Source of the DNA: Rhodoblastus sp963727035
Lineage (GTDB): Bacteria; Pseudomonadota; Alphaproteobacteria; Rhizobiales; Beijerinckiaceae
DNA length: 64,000 nucleotides
Reading direction: 5' to 3'
NCBI GenBank assembly: GCA_963727035.1
Contig: CAVSEY010000003.1
Location: 62,001-126,000, forward strand
Numbering within the stretch: position 1 is the first letter of the stretch; every line of letters begins with the position of its first letter. A program made the translations under genes and the position numbers. The notes below the pieces were generated by a model. It saw nothing but the letters and a program-made list of their open reading frames with translations. It did no database searches and had not been told where the DNA came from. This document shows positions 1-8,732 of the stretch, piece by piece.

Positions 1-287
1 GCGGCGCACAAAACGCAAGCGTATCGGCTTGGATTCCGGCCACGAATGAAATTTCGCACAGCGATCCGCGCCTCGCGCGTCAACCAGGGCCGATAGATCA
101 TCACTTTGTTTTTACTGGCGAAACTCAGGCGACTTCGGCCCGAAGCGCTCTTGCCCGACCTGTACTTTGGTCGGAGCCGCGCCTTTTCCGGAACCCGCCC
201 TCGGCGCCGCGGCAATGGACTCGCTTTAGGCTCCGCTTCATGGCATGTCTCGCATGAGACCAAAGTCGGCTATGAAGGAGCGGCAAG
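1..287. other. Left-edge stretch without a recognisable gene
   Basis: No reading frame here resembles a known protein. Two plus-strand frames open at the edge stop early (at about 46-48 and 94-96), so at most the last few codons of an upstream gene are present. A purine-rich AAGGAG at 275-280 is the ribosome binding site of the next gene. I see no convincing promoter or terminator. Confidence 0.4.
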
Positions 288-1091
288 ATGACGGCGGTGG
301 ATTTCCTGCCTTTCGTGGACCGGCTGGCGCAGGTTTCGGGCGAAGCGATCATGCCCTTCTTCCGCGCCGCCTTCGCGATGGAAGACAAATCCGCCGGCGG
401 CGTCTTCGATCCCGTCACCGAGGCGGACCGCGCCGCCGAGGCCGCGATGCGCCGCCTGATCGGCGAGGCCTTTCCGCATCACGGGGTGATCGGCGAGGAA
501 TTCGGCGCGGCGGACGAACAAGCCGAATATGTCTGGGTGCTCGACCCGATCGACGGCACCAAGAGCTTCATTTCCGGCCTGCCCCTGTGGGGCACCCTGA
601 TCGGCCTGCTGCACAGGGACGCCCCCTGTTACGGCCTGATGCACCAGCCCTTCACCCGCGAGAAATTCTTCGGCGACGGCGAGGAGGCCCATTGGACCGG
701 CCCGGGGCTGCATGGCGAGAAAACCACGCGCCGCCTGTTCACCCGCCCCTGTTCCGGGCTCGACCGCGCGACCTTGATGACGACCTCGCCCAAGTTGATC
801 CCTGAGCCGCTGCGTCCGCGCTACGACGCGCTGGAAGCCAAGGTCCGCCTGCCGCGCTATGGCGGGGATTGCTATGCCTATTGCGTGCTTGCCGCCGGCC
901 ATGTCGATCTGGTCGTCGAGGCGGCGCTCAACATCTATGACATCGCCGCTCTGATCCCGATCGTGCGCGGCGCCGGCGGGGTGATCACAACCTGGGACGG
1001 CGGCGATCCGACCAAGGGCGGCGCGATCGTCGCCGCCGGCGACAAGCGCGTCCACGAACAGGCCCTGGCGGCGCTGAACGCCAGTCTTTGA
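288..1091 (+). CDS. hisN: Inositol monophosphatase-family phosphatase, probably histidinol-phosphatase
   Basis: This 267-residue protein belongs to the Mg-dependent, Li-sensitive inositol-monophosphatase superfamily. The metal-binding motifs are visible: GEE at residues 69-71, DPIDGT at 86-91 and a C-terminal YDIAAL segment carrying the last metal-ligand aspartate. The closest recognised group is the HisN-type histidinol-phosphatase used by Alphaproteobacteria and Actinobacteria in histidine synthesis; an inositol or CysQ-like phosphatase is the alternative. The ATG lies seven bases after AAGGAG. It stands alone, with no other his gene nearby. The fold is certain; the substrate is inferred. 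Confidence 0.85.
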   Translation: MTAVDFLPFVDRLAQVSGEAIMPFFRAAFAMEDKSAGGVFDPVTEADRAAEAAMRRLIGEAFPHHGVIGEEFGAADEQAEYVWVLDPIDGTKSFISGLPLWGTLIGLLHRDAPCYGLMHQPFTREKFFGDGEEAHWTGPGLHGEKTTRRLFTRPCSGLDRATLMTTSPKLIPEPLRPRYDALEAKVRLPRYGGDCYAYCVLAAGHVDLVVEAALNIYDIAALIPIVRGAGGVITTWDGGDPTKGGAIVAAGDKRVHEQALAALNASL

Positions 1092-1153
1092 CACGCGGTC
1101 GACGACTTCATTCCATTTTTTAGACCATCGGCCCATGAAAAGGGCCAATGGTA

Positions 1154-2128
1154 TTACGAGGCGGCTTGCGCCGCCTCATGCAATATTCTCTCTCCCGGAA
1201 CGAAGGCGTCGAAAGCCGCCCAGAATTCCGAGCGGATTTCGGCGCGCTCCATCAGGATTTCGTGGCGCGCGTCGCGCAGGACGAGGCAACAGGCCGTTTT
1301 CAGCCGTTTGGCGAAACCTTCGACCGCCGGAGTCGAGACCAGCCTCTCGTCGCCGGAAGCGAAAAACAGGATCGGCGTGTGGATGCGCTCGACCTCGCGC
1401 TGCGAGGTCAGGCGGCGCATCAGCTGATAGGCGGCGTAGACCCAGCCGATGGTCGGGTCGCCGATCCCGAGCGCGGGCGCGAGTTCGAGCATAGCGGCGG
1501 CGCGGGCGAAACGACGCTTGTCGGCGGTCAAGACATTATTGGCGAAGGGCTTGTGATAGGGGGGGCGGCTTCGGCCGCCGGGAACATAGAGCCGCGACAG
1601 GCCCAAGGCGTGGAAGCCGGCGGCGAGGCGCCGCGCCGTCGCCGATCCGGGGAATCCGTGAAGATCGATCATCGGCGCCAAAGCGACGATGCGCTCGAAA
1701 AGTTCTTCGCCGTCATACGCCGCGCAATAGTCGATCAGCGCCGCCGCGCCCATCGAATGGGCGAGCGCGAACCACGGCTTGGGGCAGTCGGGCGTCAGCA
1801 GTTGGCGGATGAAGGCGTCGAGATCGCGGCGGAAATCGGTCGAGCGGCGGATATGGCCCTTGGCGCGATTGCGCAGCAGACGTTGGGAAAGGCCCTGGCC
1901 GCGCCAATCGAATGTCGCGACGACGAAGCCGCGCTCAAGCAATTCGCCGATCGTCTCGAAATATTTCTCGATGAATTCCGCCCGGCCCTAAATCAGCGCG
2001 ATCGTGCCGCGCGGCGGCCCTTCGGGGCGCCAGAAAGCCGCGCGCAACTCGACGCCGTCGCTCGTCCGCAAGCCGACGATATTGGCGCCGGGCGGGCAGC
2101 TGTTGGCGGGTGTGTCGATCAGCTCCAT
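1154..2128 (-). pseudogene. pldB: Alpha/beta hydrolase (lysophospholipase, PldB-like) broken by an internal amber codon
   Basis: The frame starting at 2128 (MELIDTPANSC...) gives a normal lysophospholipase-family N-terminus, then meets TAG at 1990-1988 (codon 47), and continues in the same frame as GRAEFIEKYFE. Relatives read ...QGRAEFIEKYFE, so the stop looks like a CAG-to-TAG change. After the stop the frame is intact to 1154, with the nucleophile elbow AHSMGAA and late Asp and His regions (SGDERLV, DARHEIL). A restart at the internal ATG at 1942 would give 262 residues lacking the first beta strands. Either a recent pseudogene or a single-base sequence error. Intact members hydrolyse monoacyl lipids at the membrane. 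Confidence 0.8.
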
Positions 2129-2196
2129 GGCTGATTCCTGTAACGGGTCGCGCCAGCCGGCGCAAATCGGCCGTTGGCGATACCCGCCCGACGCCC

Positions 2197-2224
2197 CTTG
2201 AAAAAAGTTCGCAGGCCTCCATCT
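2197..2224 (+). promoter_or_regulatory. RpoH (sigma-32) heat-shock promoter of hsp20
   Basis: CTTGAAA at 2197-2203, 13 bases, then CTCCATCT at 2217-2224. This matches the sigma-32 consensus CTTGAAA-N11-16-CCCCATNT with one mismatch in the -10 element. It sits about 85 bases before the start of the small heat-shock gene and points towards it. Confidence 0.75.
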
Positions 2225-2258
2225 CCCTGATTGCGCGGGCCGAAATCGGACGCGCTCC

Positions 2259-2281
2259 GGCGAAAGCGAGACGCTTTCGCC
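2259..2281 (+). promoter_or_regulatory. 5'-UTR hairpin upstream of hsp20
   Basis: GGCGAAAGC at 2259-2267 pairs perfectly with GCTTTCGCC at 2273-2281 across a five-base loop. It lies inside the predicted heat-shock leader, 15 bases before the GGAGG ribosome binding site. Rhizobial hsp20 genes often carry ROSE RNA thermometers, but this stem does not include the Shine-Dalgarno sequence, so a thermometer role is only a possibility. Confidence 0.4.
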
Positions 2282-2307
2282 GCATGTCGCTCAACGGAGG
2301 ATATGCC

Positions 2308-2772
2308 ATGCGTCAATTTGATCTCTCTCCCCTCTATCGTTCCACCATCGGTTTCGACAGGTTGTTCTCGCTGCTCGATCAGGCGAGCTGTGCGGACGCC
2401 TCCGCGACGTCCTACCCGCCTTATAATATCGAGCGCACCGGCGAAAACGCCTATCGGCTGACCCTTGCGGTCGCAGGATTCGGCGAGAACGAACTGTCGA
2501 TCGAAACGCGTCAGAACGCCATGACCATCAAGGGCGAAAAGGCGACGCGCGAGGAAGGCGAAACCCGCGAAATGCTCTACCAGGGCATAGCCGCGCGCGC
2601 CTTCGAGCGCCAATTCCAGCTCGCCGACCATGTTCAGGTCACCGGCGCCCGCCTCGAAAACGGCCTGCTTCATGTCGATCTCGTCCGCGAGATTCCGGAA
2701 GCCCAGCGCCCCCGCGCCATTCCGATCGGACATGGCGGCCCGCGCCCGGTCGAGGCTCCGAAAGCAGCCTGA
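2308..2772 (+). CDS. Small heat-shock protein, Hsp20/alpha-crystallin family
   Basis: A 154-residue ATP-independent holdase chaperone that keeps unfolding proteins soluble during heat stress. The alpha-crystallin domain covers about residues 30-130, starting at YPPYNIER, with the hydrophobic AVAGFGENELSI strand and the TIKGEK turn typical of IbpA/HspH proteins. The C-terminal AIPI is the I-x-I motif that docks between dimers. ATG at 2308 follows GGAGG by seven bases. It has its own RpoH promoter and a strong terminator directly after it, so it is monocistronic and heat-induced. Confidence 0.93.
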   Translation: MRQFDLSPLYRSTIGFDRLFSLLDQASCADASATSYPPYNIERTGENAYRLTLAVAGFGENELSIETRQNAMTIKGEKATREEGETREMLYQGIAARAFERQFQLADHVQVTGARLENGLLHVDLVREIPEAQRPRAIPIGHGGPRPVEAPKAA

Positions 2773-2792
2773 TTTTCTCTCTGCGCGAAGGA

Positions 2793-2822
2793 ACGGGCGC
2801 CGCCTTCAGGCGCCCGTTTTTT
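2793..2822 (+). terminator. Rho-independent terminator after hsp20
   Basis: ACGGGCGCC and GGCGCCCGT form a perfect nine-base stem around a seven-base loop, followed by TTTTTT. It closes the hsp20 transcript and lies at the 3' end of the convergent gene at 2829-3416. Confidence 0.9.
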
Positions 2823-2828
2823 GCGCGC

Positions 2829-3416
2829 TCATTGGTTCGGCAGCGACTCGACCTTGGGCGCCCCGCGCGGGCGCTGGGGCCGGATCGGGCTGAGCGAGGA
2901 ATCGTCGTCTGAGTTCGATCTGGATGTGGAGCCTGTGGTCGTGGGCGCCGCGGGCGAAACTGGCGTCGCCCTGGCGTCGACGGGCGTGGCGGAGCTGTCC
3001 GGCGCATGCTGCGGCGGCGACAGGGGCGCGCCCGGAGGCGCGAGTGCGCCGGCGCCCGCTGCGGGTGGCGGCGCCTCGCGGCGGACGAGAACCGTCACGT
3101 CCAGAACCTCGCCGGTGACCGCGTCCATGGTGAATTTCTTGCGCGAGCCCGCGTCGTCTCGGCCGATCGCCACGATGTCCCGGCCGTTGCGGCGGGGCCG
3201 GCCGACCATCTGCGCGCCTTCCTGGGCCAGGATCGCCCGGATTTGATCGGGCGTCAAAGCCCGCGCCTGAGGCTGGGGCGCCGGCTGCGGCGGAGCCGAT
3301 TGACCAAAGAAGGGAAAGAACTGGGCGCGCGCCGGAAGGTCCGCCCCAGCCCAAAGGCCAGCCGCCAGCAGGGCCGCCGCCCAATGAAAACCGCTGCGAA
3401 GCGAGTTGCGCGCCAT
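2829..3416 (-). CDS. Secreted protein of unknown function with a Pro/Ala-rich tail
   Basis: 195 residues when started at the ATG at 3416, which opens a clear Sec signal peptide: MARNSLRSG, a hydrophobic stretch, then a likely cleavage after PARAQ-type sequence near residue 37. The mature part has a compact segment (about residues 55-110, LTPDQIRAIL...VTGEVLDVTV) resembling PepSY-like or periplasmic modulator domains, followed by a low-complexity tail rich in Pro, Ala, Ser and Thr and an acidic run. No catalytic motif is visible. Probably a periplasmic or cell-surface protein; I cannot name the family. Confidence 0.7.
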   Translation of the reverse strand: MARNSLRSGFHWAAALLAAGLWAGADLPARAQFFPFFGQSAPPQPAPQPQARALTPDQIRAILAQEGAQMVGRPRRNGRDIVAIGRDDAGSRKKFTMDAVTGEVLDVTVLVRREAPPPAAGAGALAPPGAPLSPPQHAPDSSATPVDARATPVSPAAPTTTGSTSRSNSDDDSSLSPIRPQRPRGAPKVESLPNQ

Positions 3417-3842
3417 GGCTGTCTCCCGAATCCCGATATGAATCCTATGCCATAAAGCCGGCGAAGCGGAAACTGGCGTCGTCCAAGCGCCAACCGAAAA
3501 GCGGCTTCCCGATTTGAAAACGCGCCGCGAGGTCAAAATTGCGGCGCCCGCGCCAAAAAAAGATCAGAATCTTTCTTCAACCAGACCCCGCGCGCGCCAA
3601 TGATGTCTTGTGTGGCGGAGGCTAATCTGGCAATGTCCGGCGCGGATAAATAGGACAGCCTTGCTGACCATTTAAGCCCCCTGGATGGGATCGCCTTGAC
3701 CAGAGCCGCTCCTTTCGGCCCCGGAGCGCGTCTTTAAGGCGCGGCGCGCCGGCCGGGCGGATGGCGCAATGCGAGGCGGGTGACTGGACGTGGGGCGACG
3801 GGACTTGGGGCCGACGCCCCCGAACGCGCAGGATTGACGGGT
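3417..3842. other. Intergenic region between the divergent secreted-protein gene and gltB
   Basis: 426 bases without a convincing gene. It must hold promoters for both flanking genes. A short stem, AAAGAT/ATCTTT at 3559-3574, is the only symmetric element that I noticed. The gltB frame stays open upstream to 3780, but nothing before 3843 resembles GltB. Confidence 0.4.
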
Positions 3843-6800
3843 ATGAACGAACTGAGCAGGCCGGACCTTTGTCGCGCCGAGTCCGGCGTCGAAGCGAAGA
3901 CCGCTTTCGCCGCCCATGGCCTGCCTCCGGCGCAGGGCCTTTACGACCCCCGCAACGAGCATGACGCCTGCGGCGTCGGATTCGTCGCCAATATGCACAA
4001 CGCCAAATCGCATGAACTCGTGCGGATGGGCCTGCAGATCCTGCTCAATCTCGACCATCGCGGCGCGGTCGGCGCCGATCCCAAGGCCGGCGACGGCTGC
4101 GGCATGTTGTTGCAGATTCCGCATCGCTTCTTCGCCGAGGAAGCCGCGCGTCTCGGCTTCGCCTTGCCGGAGCCCGGCCTCTATGCCGTCGGCCCGTTGT
4201 TCATGCCGCGCGACGCGCAGGCTCGCAAGGCGATCGAGAGCATTTTCGAAAAGGTTGTCGCGCAACAGGGCCAGAAGGTGCTCGGCTGGCGCGACGTGCC
4301 GGTCGATCCGAGCGGCCTGGGCGAGACGGTGAAGCCGACCGAGCCGGTCCATCGCCAGATTTTTATCGCCCGCGGCGCGGAAACGCCGGATCAGGCGACC
4401 TTCGAGCGCCAGCTCTATCTGATCCGCAAGATCGTCTCCAACGCGGTTTACGCCCTGAACGATCCCAAAATGGCGGGCTGGTATCCGGTTTCGCTGTCTT
4501 CGCGCACCATTGTCTACAAGGGCCTGCTGCTCGCCTCCCAGCTCGGCGATTATTTCGACGATCTGCGCGACGAGCGCGTCGAAACCGCTGTCGCTCTGGT
4601 CCACCAGCGCTTCTCCACCAATACTTTCCCGTCGTGGCAGCTGGCGCATCCCTATCGCATGGTCGCCCATAACGGCGAGATCAACACCCTGCGCGGCAAT
4701 GTGAACTGGATGGCGGCGCGGCAGGCGTCCGTCGCCTCGCCCTTGTTCGGCGACGACATTTCCAAGCTGTGGCCGATTTCCTACGAGGGTCAGTCCGACA
4801 CCGCCTGTTTCGACAATGCGCTCGAATTCCTGGTCCATGGCGGCTATTCCATGGCCCACGCCATGATGATGCTGATCCCCGAGGCCTGGGCCGGCAATCC
4901 GCTGATGGACGAGGAACGCCGCGCCTTCTACGAATATCACGCCGCGCTGATGGAGCCCTGGGACGGCCCGGCGGCGGTCGCCTTCACCGACGGCCGCCAG
5001 ATCGGCGCGACCCTCGACCGCAACGGCCTTCGCCCGGCGCGCTATCTCGTCACCGAGGACGGCCTTGTGGTCATGGCCTCGGAAATGGGCGTGCTGCCGA
5101 TCCCGGAAGAAAAAATCGTCACCAAATGGCGCCTCCAGCCCGGCCGCATGCTGCTGGTCGACCTGGAGCAGGGCCGGATCATCGCCGACGACGAGATCAA
5201 GTCGAATCTGGCCGCCGCCCATCCCTATCGCGACTGGCTCAAGCGCTCCCAACTCGTGCTGGAGGACCTCAGGCCGGTCGAGGCGGGCTCCTCGCGCTCC
5301 GACGTGCCGCTGCTCCACCGCCAGCAGGCTTTCGGCTACACCCAGGAAGACACCGCGATCCTGATGGCCCCCATGGCCGTGACCGGCCAGGAGGCGATCG
5401 GCTCGATGGGCGCCGACACGCCGATCTCGGCCATGTCGGCCAAACCCAAGCTGCTCTATAGCTATTTCAAGCAGAACTTCGCCCAGGTCACCAATCCGCC
5501 GATCGACCCGATCCGCGAGGAACTGGTGATGAGCCTGGTCTCCTTCATTGGCCCGCGCCCCAATATTCTCGACCATGAGGGCACGGCGAAGAAGAAGCGG
5601 CTCGAAGTCCGCCAGCCGATCCTGACCAATGCCGATCTCGAAAAGATCCGTTCGATCGGCCATGTCGAGGACGCCTTCGACACCAAGACGCTCGACATCA
5701 CCTATGCCGTCGAACTCGGCGCGCAGGGCATGAAGTCGATGGTCGACCGGCTGTGCGGCCGCGCCGAACAGGCGGTCAACGGCGGCTACAACATCATCGT
5801 CCTGTCGGACCGCATGGTCGGCCCCGACCGCATCCCGATCCCGGCGCTGCTCGCCACCGCCGCCGTGCATCACCACCTGATCAACAAGGGCCTGCGCACC
5901 TCGGTCGGCCTGGTGGTCGAGACCGGCGAAGCGCGCGAGGTGCATCATTTCGCTTTGCTCGCCGGCTATGGCGCGGAAGCGATCAATCCCTATCTCGCCT
6001 TCGAGACCCTTGCCGACATGGCCGATGAATTTCCGGCCGAAGTCGACGGCTACGAGGCGGTCAAGCGCTATATCAAGGCGGTGGACAAGGGCCTGCTCAA
6101 GGTCATGTCCAAGATGGGCATTTCGACCTACCAGTCCTATTGCGGCGCGCAGATCTTCGACGCGGTCGGCCTCTCCAAGGCGCTGGTGGACGCCTTTTTC
6201 ACCGGCACGGCGACCCAGATCGAAGGCGTCGGCCTCGACGAAATCGCCGAGGAAGCCGTCCTGCGGCACAGGCAGGCCTTCGGTGACGCGCCGATCTACC
6301 GCACCGCGCTCGACGTCGGCGGCGATTACGCTTATCGCCTGCGCGGCGAGGCCCATAATTGGTCGCCGGACACGGTCGCGCTGCTCCAGCACGCGGTGCG
6401 CGGCAACGCCTCGGACAAGTATCGCGCCTTCGCCAAGTTGCTCAACGACCAGTCCGGGCAATTGCTGACGATCCGCGGCCTGTTCCGCGTCAAGGACGCC
6501 GCGGAAGACGGCCGCAAGCCGGTTTCGCTGGCGGAGGTCGAGCCGGCCACCGAGATCGTCAAGCGTTTCGCCACCGGCGCCATGTCCTTCGGCTCGATCT
6601 CGCGCGAGGCCCACACCACGCTGGCGCTGGCGATGAACCGGATCGGCGGCAGGTCCAACACCGGCGAGGGCGGCGAGGAGTCCGACCGCTTCAAGCCGCT
6701 GCCCAACGGCGATTCGATGCGCTCGGCGATCAAGCAGGTCGCCTCCGGCCGATTCGGCGTGACCGCCGAATATCTGGTCAATGCGGACATGATCCAGATC

Positions 6801-8555
6801 AAGATGGCGCAGGGCGCGAAGCCCGGCGAGGGCGGCCAGCTGCCCGGCCACAAGGTGGACGCCGTCATCGCCAAGGTGCGCCATTCGACTCCCGGCGTGG
6901 GCCTGATCTCCCCGCCGCCGCACCATGACATCTATTCGATCGAAGATCTGGCCCAGCTGATCTACGACCTGAAGAACGTCAACCCGCGCGCCGATATTTC
7001 GGTCAAGCTGGTGTCGGAAGTCGGCGTCGGCACGGTGGCGGCCGGCGTGTCCAAGGGGCGCGCCGACCATGTGACCATCTCGGGCTATGAGGGCGGCACG
7101 GGCGCCTCGCCGCTGACCTCGATCAAGCACGCCGGCAGCCCATGGGAAATCGGCCTCGCCGAGACCCACCAGACCCTGGTGCTCAACCGCCTGCGCTCGC
7201 GCATCGTCGTCCAGGTGGACGGCGGCCTGCGCACCGGCCGCGACGTCATCATCGGCGCGCTGCTCGGCGCGGATGAATTCGGCTTCGCCACCGCGCCCTT
7301 GATCGCCGCCGGCTGCATCATGATGCGCAAGTGCCATCTCAACACCTGCCCGGTCGGCGTCGCCACCCAGGACCCGGTGCTGCGCAAGCGCTTCAAGGGC
7401 CAGCCCGAGCACGTCATCAATTATTTCTTCTTCGTCGCCGAGGAAGTCCGCGAATATATGGCGAGCCTGGGCTACCGGACTTTCAACGAGATGGTCGGCC
7501 AGATGCAGATGCTCGACCGCGACCGCGCCATCGAGCACTGGAAGGCCAAGGGGCTCGATTTCGGCAAATTGTTCCGCAAGCCGCAGCCGCTCGACGGCCA
7601 GACCGTCTATCATTCGGAAGCGCAGAACCACAATCTCGACAAGGCGCTCGACCAGCAGCTCATCGCCCGGTCGGTCGCCGCGCTCGACCGCGGCGCGCCG
7701 GTGCGGCTCGAAACCGACATCTGCAACGTCAACCGCACGGTCGGCGCCATGCTGTCGGGCGAGGTCGCGCGCATCTACGGCCATGCCGGCCTGCCCGACA
7801 ACACCATCCACATCAAGGCCAAGGGTACGGCTGGCCAGAGCTTCGGCGCCTGGCTCGCCCATGGCGTGACGCTGGAGCTTGAGGGCGAAGCCAACGACTA
7901 TGTCGGCAAGGGCCTTTCGGGCGGCCGGATCATCATCTATCCGCCGCGCGAGGCGAAACACATCACGCCGGAAAAATCGATCATCGTCGGCAACACCGTG
8001 CTTTATGGCGCGATCTCCGGCGAGGTCTATTTCCGCGGCGTCGGCGGCGAACGCTTCGCCGTGCGCAATTCCGGCGCCATCGCGGTGGTGGAAGGCGTCG
8101 GCGATCACGGTTGCGAATATATGACCGGCGGCGTGGTCGTCGTTCTCGGGCCGACCGGCCGCAATTTCGCCGCCGGCATGTCGGGCGGCATCGCCTATGT
8201 GCTGGACGAGGCGGGCGACTTCGAGTCGCGCTGCAACATGGCCATGGTCGATCTGGAGCCGGTGGTCGATGAGGAAAACCTCAACCAGCGCCTCAACAAC
8301 CAGGGCGGCGACCTCGAAAGCCACGGCCGCGTGGACATATTGAGCGACATGTCGCGCTTCGACGCCGAGCGTCTGCGCCAGCTGATCGCCAATCATCTGC
8401 GCCACACCGGCTCGACCCGCGCCCGCGAGATTCTGGACAATTGGGAGGCCATGCTGCCGAAATTCAGGAAGGTCATGCCGGTCGAATACCGCCGCGCGCT
8501 CGCGGAAATGATGACGCAATCCGAACAGCGGCCGGTCGCCGCCGCGGGGGAATGA
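3843..8555 (+). CDS. gltB: Glutamate synthase (NADPH) large subunit
   Basis: About 1570 residues, full length. It transfers the amide of glutamine to 2-oxoglutarate, giving two glutamates, and works with GltD in ammonia assimilation. The class II amidotransferase domain occupies the first 430 residues; its catalytic cysteine is the Cys of HDACGVGF, which maturation must expose. The central and FMN-binding domains follow, with the three cysteines of the 3Fe-4S cluster in MRKCHLNTCPVG and the preceding CIM segment. The C-terminal 250 residues form the GXGXG beta-helix. ATG at 3843 is preferred because upstream codons show no family similarity; its ribosome binding site is weak. gltD follows after 177 structured bases. 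Confidence 0.95.
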   Translation: MNELSRPDLCRAESGVEAKTAFAAHGLPPAQGLYDPRNEHDACGVGFVANMHNAKSHELVRMGLQILLNLDHRGAVGADPKAGDGCGMLLQIPHRFFAEEAARLGFALPEPGLYAVGPLFMPRDAQARKAIESIFEKVVAQQGQKVLGWRDVPVDPSGLGETVKPTEPVHRQIFIARGAETPDQATFERQLYLIRKIVSNAVYALNDPKMAGWYPVSLSSRTIVYKGLLLASQLGDYFDDLRDERVETAVALVHQRFSTNTFPSWQLAHPYRMVAHNGEINTLRGNVNWMAARQASVASPLFGDDISKLWPISYEGQSDTACFDNALEFLVHGGYSMAHAMMMLIPEAWAGNPLMDEERRAFYEYHAALMEPWDGPAAVAFTDGRQIGATLDRNGLRPARYLVTEDGLVVMASEMGVLPIPEEKIVTKWRLQPGRMLLVDLEQGRIIADDEIKSNLAAAHPYRDWLKRSQLVLEDLRPVEAGSSRSDVPLLHRQQAFGYTQEDTAILMAPMAVTGQEAIGSMGADTPISAMSAKPKLLYSYFKQNFAQVTNPPIDPIREELVMSLVSFIGPRPNILDHEGTAKKKRLEVRQPILTNADLEKIRSIGHVEDAFDTKTLDITYAVELGAQGMKSMVDRLCGRAEQAVNGGYNIIVLSDRMVGPDRIPIPALLATAAVHHHLINKGLRTSVGLVVETGEAREVHHFALLAGYGAEAINPYLAFETLADMADEFPAEVDGYEAVKRYIKAVDKGLLKVMSKMGISTYQSYCGAQIFDAVGLSKALVDAFFTGTATQIEGVGLDEIAEEAVLRHRQAFGDAPIYRTALDVGGDYAYRLRGEAHNWSPDTVALLQHAVRGNASDKYRAFAKLLNDQSGQLLTIRGLFRVKDAAEDGRKPVSLAEVEPATEIVKRFATGAMSFGSISREAHTTLALAMNRIGGRSNTGEGGEESDRFKPLPNGDSMRSAIKQVASGRFGVTAEYLVNADMIQIKMAQGAKPGEGGQLPGHKVDAVIAKVRHSTPGVGLISPPPHHDIYSIEDLAQLIYDLKNVNPRADISVKLVSEVGVGTVAAGVSKGRADHVTISGYEGGTGASPLTSIKHAGSPWEIGLAETHQTLVLNRLRSRIVVQVDGGLRTGRDVIIGALLGADEFGFATAPLIAAGCIMMRKCHLNTCPVGVATQDPVLRKRFKGQPEHVINYFFFVAEEVREYMASLGYRTFNEMVGQMQMLDRDRAIEHWKAKGLDFGKLFRKPQPLDGQTVYHSEAQNHNLDKALDQQLIARSVAALDRGAPVRLETDICNVNRTVGAMLSGEVARIYGHAGLPDNTIHIKAKGTAGQSFGAWLAHGVTLELEGEANDYVGKGLSGGRIIIYPPREAKHITPEKSIIVGNTVLYGAISGEVYFRGVGGERFAVRNSGAIAVVEGVGDHGCEYMTGGVVVVLGPTGRNFAAGMSGGIAYVLDEAGDFESRCNMAMVDLEPVVDEENLNQRLNNQGGDLESHGRVDILSDMSRFDAERLRQLIANHLRHTGSTRAREILDNWEAMLPKFRKVMPVEYRRALAEMMTQSEQRPVAAAGE

Positions 8556-8732
8556 CGTCGTTTCTCACTTTTAAGAGAAACGACGAGGAGCGAATGCCCC
8601 CACAGGGCGTCGTGAAACGCCCGTCTAAAGACGGGCTATCGGGCGTCTTTCGACGCCCGTCTGAAGCCGGGCTATGGCCGAGTTGATGCGAGGGTCCTTG
8701 ATCGCTTTGCGATCAAGGCGAAAGGATTAAGA
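8556..8732 (+). promoter_or_regulatory. Structured gltB-gltD intergenic region with stacked hairpins
   Basis: A perfect 11-base stem (8556-8566 with 8575-8585, eight-base loop) starts directly behind the gltB stop. Next come two imperfect copies of a roughly 36-base unit, each built from GGGCGTC...ACGCCCGTCT...CGGGCTAT (about 8605-8680), able to fold on themselves. Last is a perfect ten-base stem, CCTTGATCGC at 8696-8705 and GCGATCAAGG at 8709-8718, with a TTT loop, ending 14 bases before the gltD ATG. None is followed by a T-run, so RNA stability or differential expression of the two subunits is more likely than termination. Confidence 0.6.

Noticed and set aside
2259..2310. ROSE-type RNA thermometer at hsp20
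   Set aside because: The stem does not pair with the GGAGG site, and the typical UUGCU element is absent; kept only as a hairpin.
3672..8519. A 1,600-codon open frame on the minus strand opposite gltB
   Set aside because: Product is Arg/His/Asp/Ala-rich with no domain; it mirrors third-position GC bias of gltB. Similar shadows occur opposite gltD, the RND pump, aprA, qmoB and others.
8600..8685. Short repeats after gltB as a CRISPR array
   Set aside because: Only two imperfect copies without spacers; they are self-complementary extragenic repeats.
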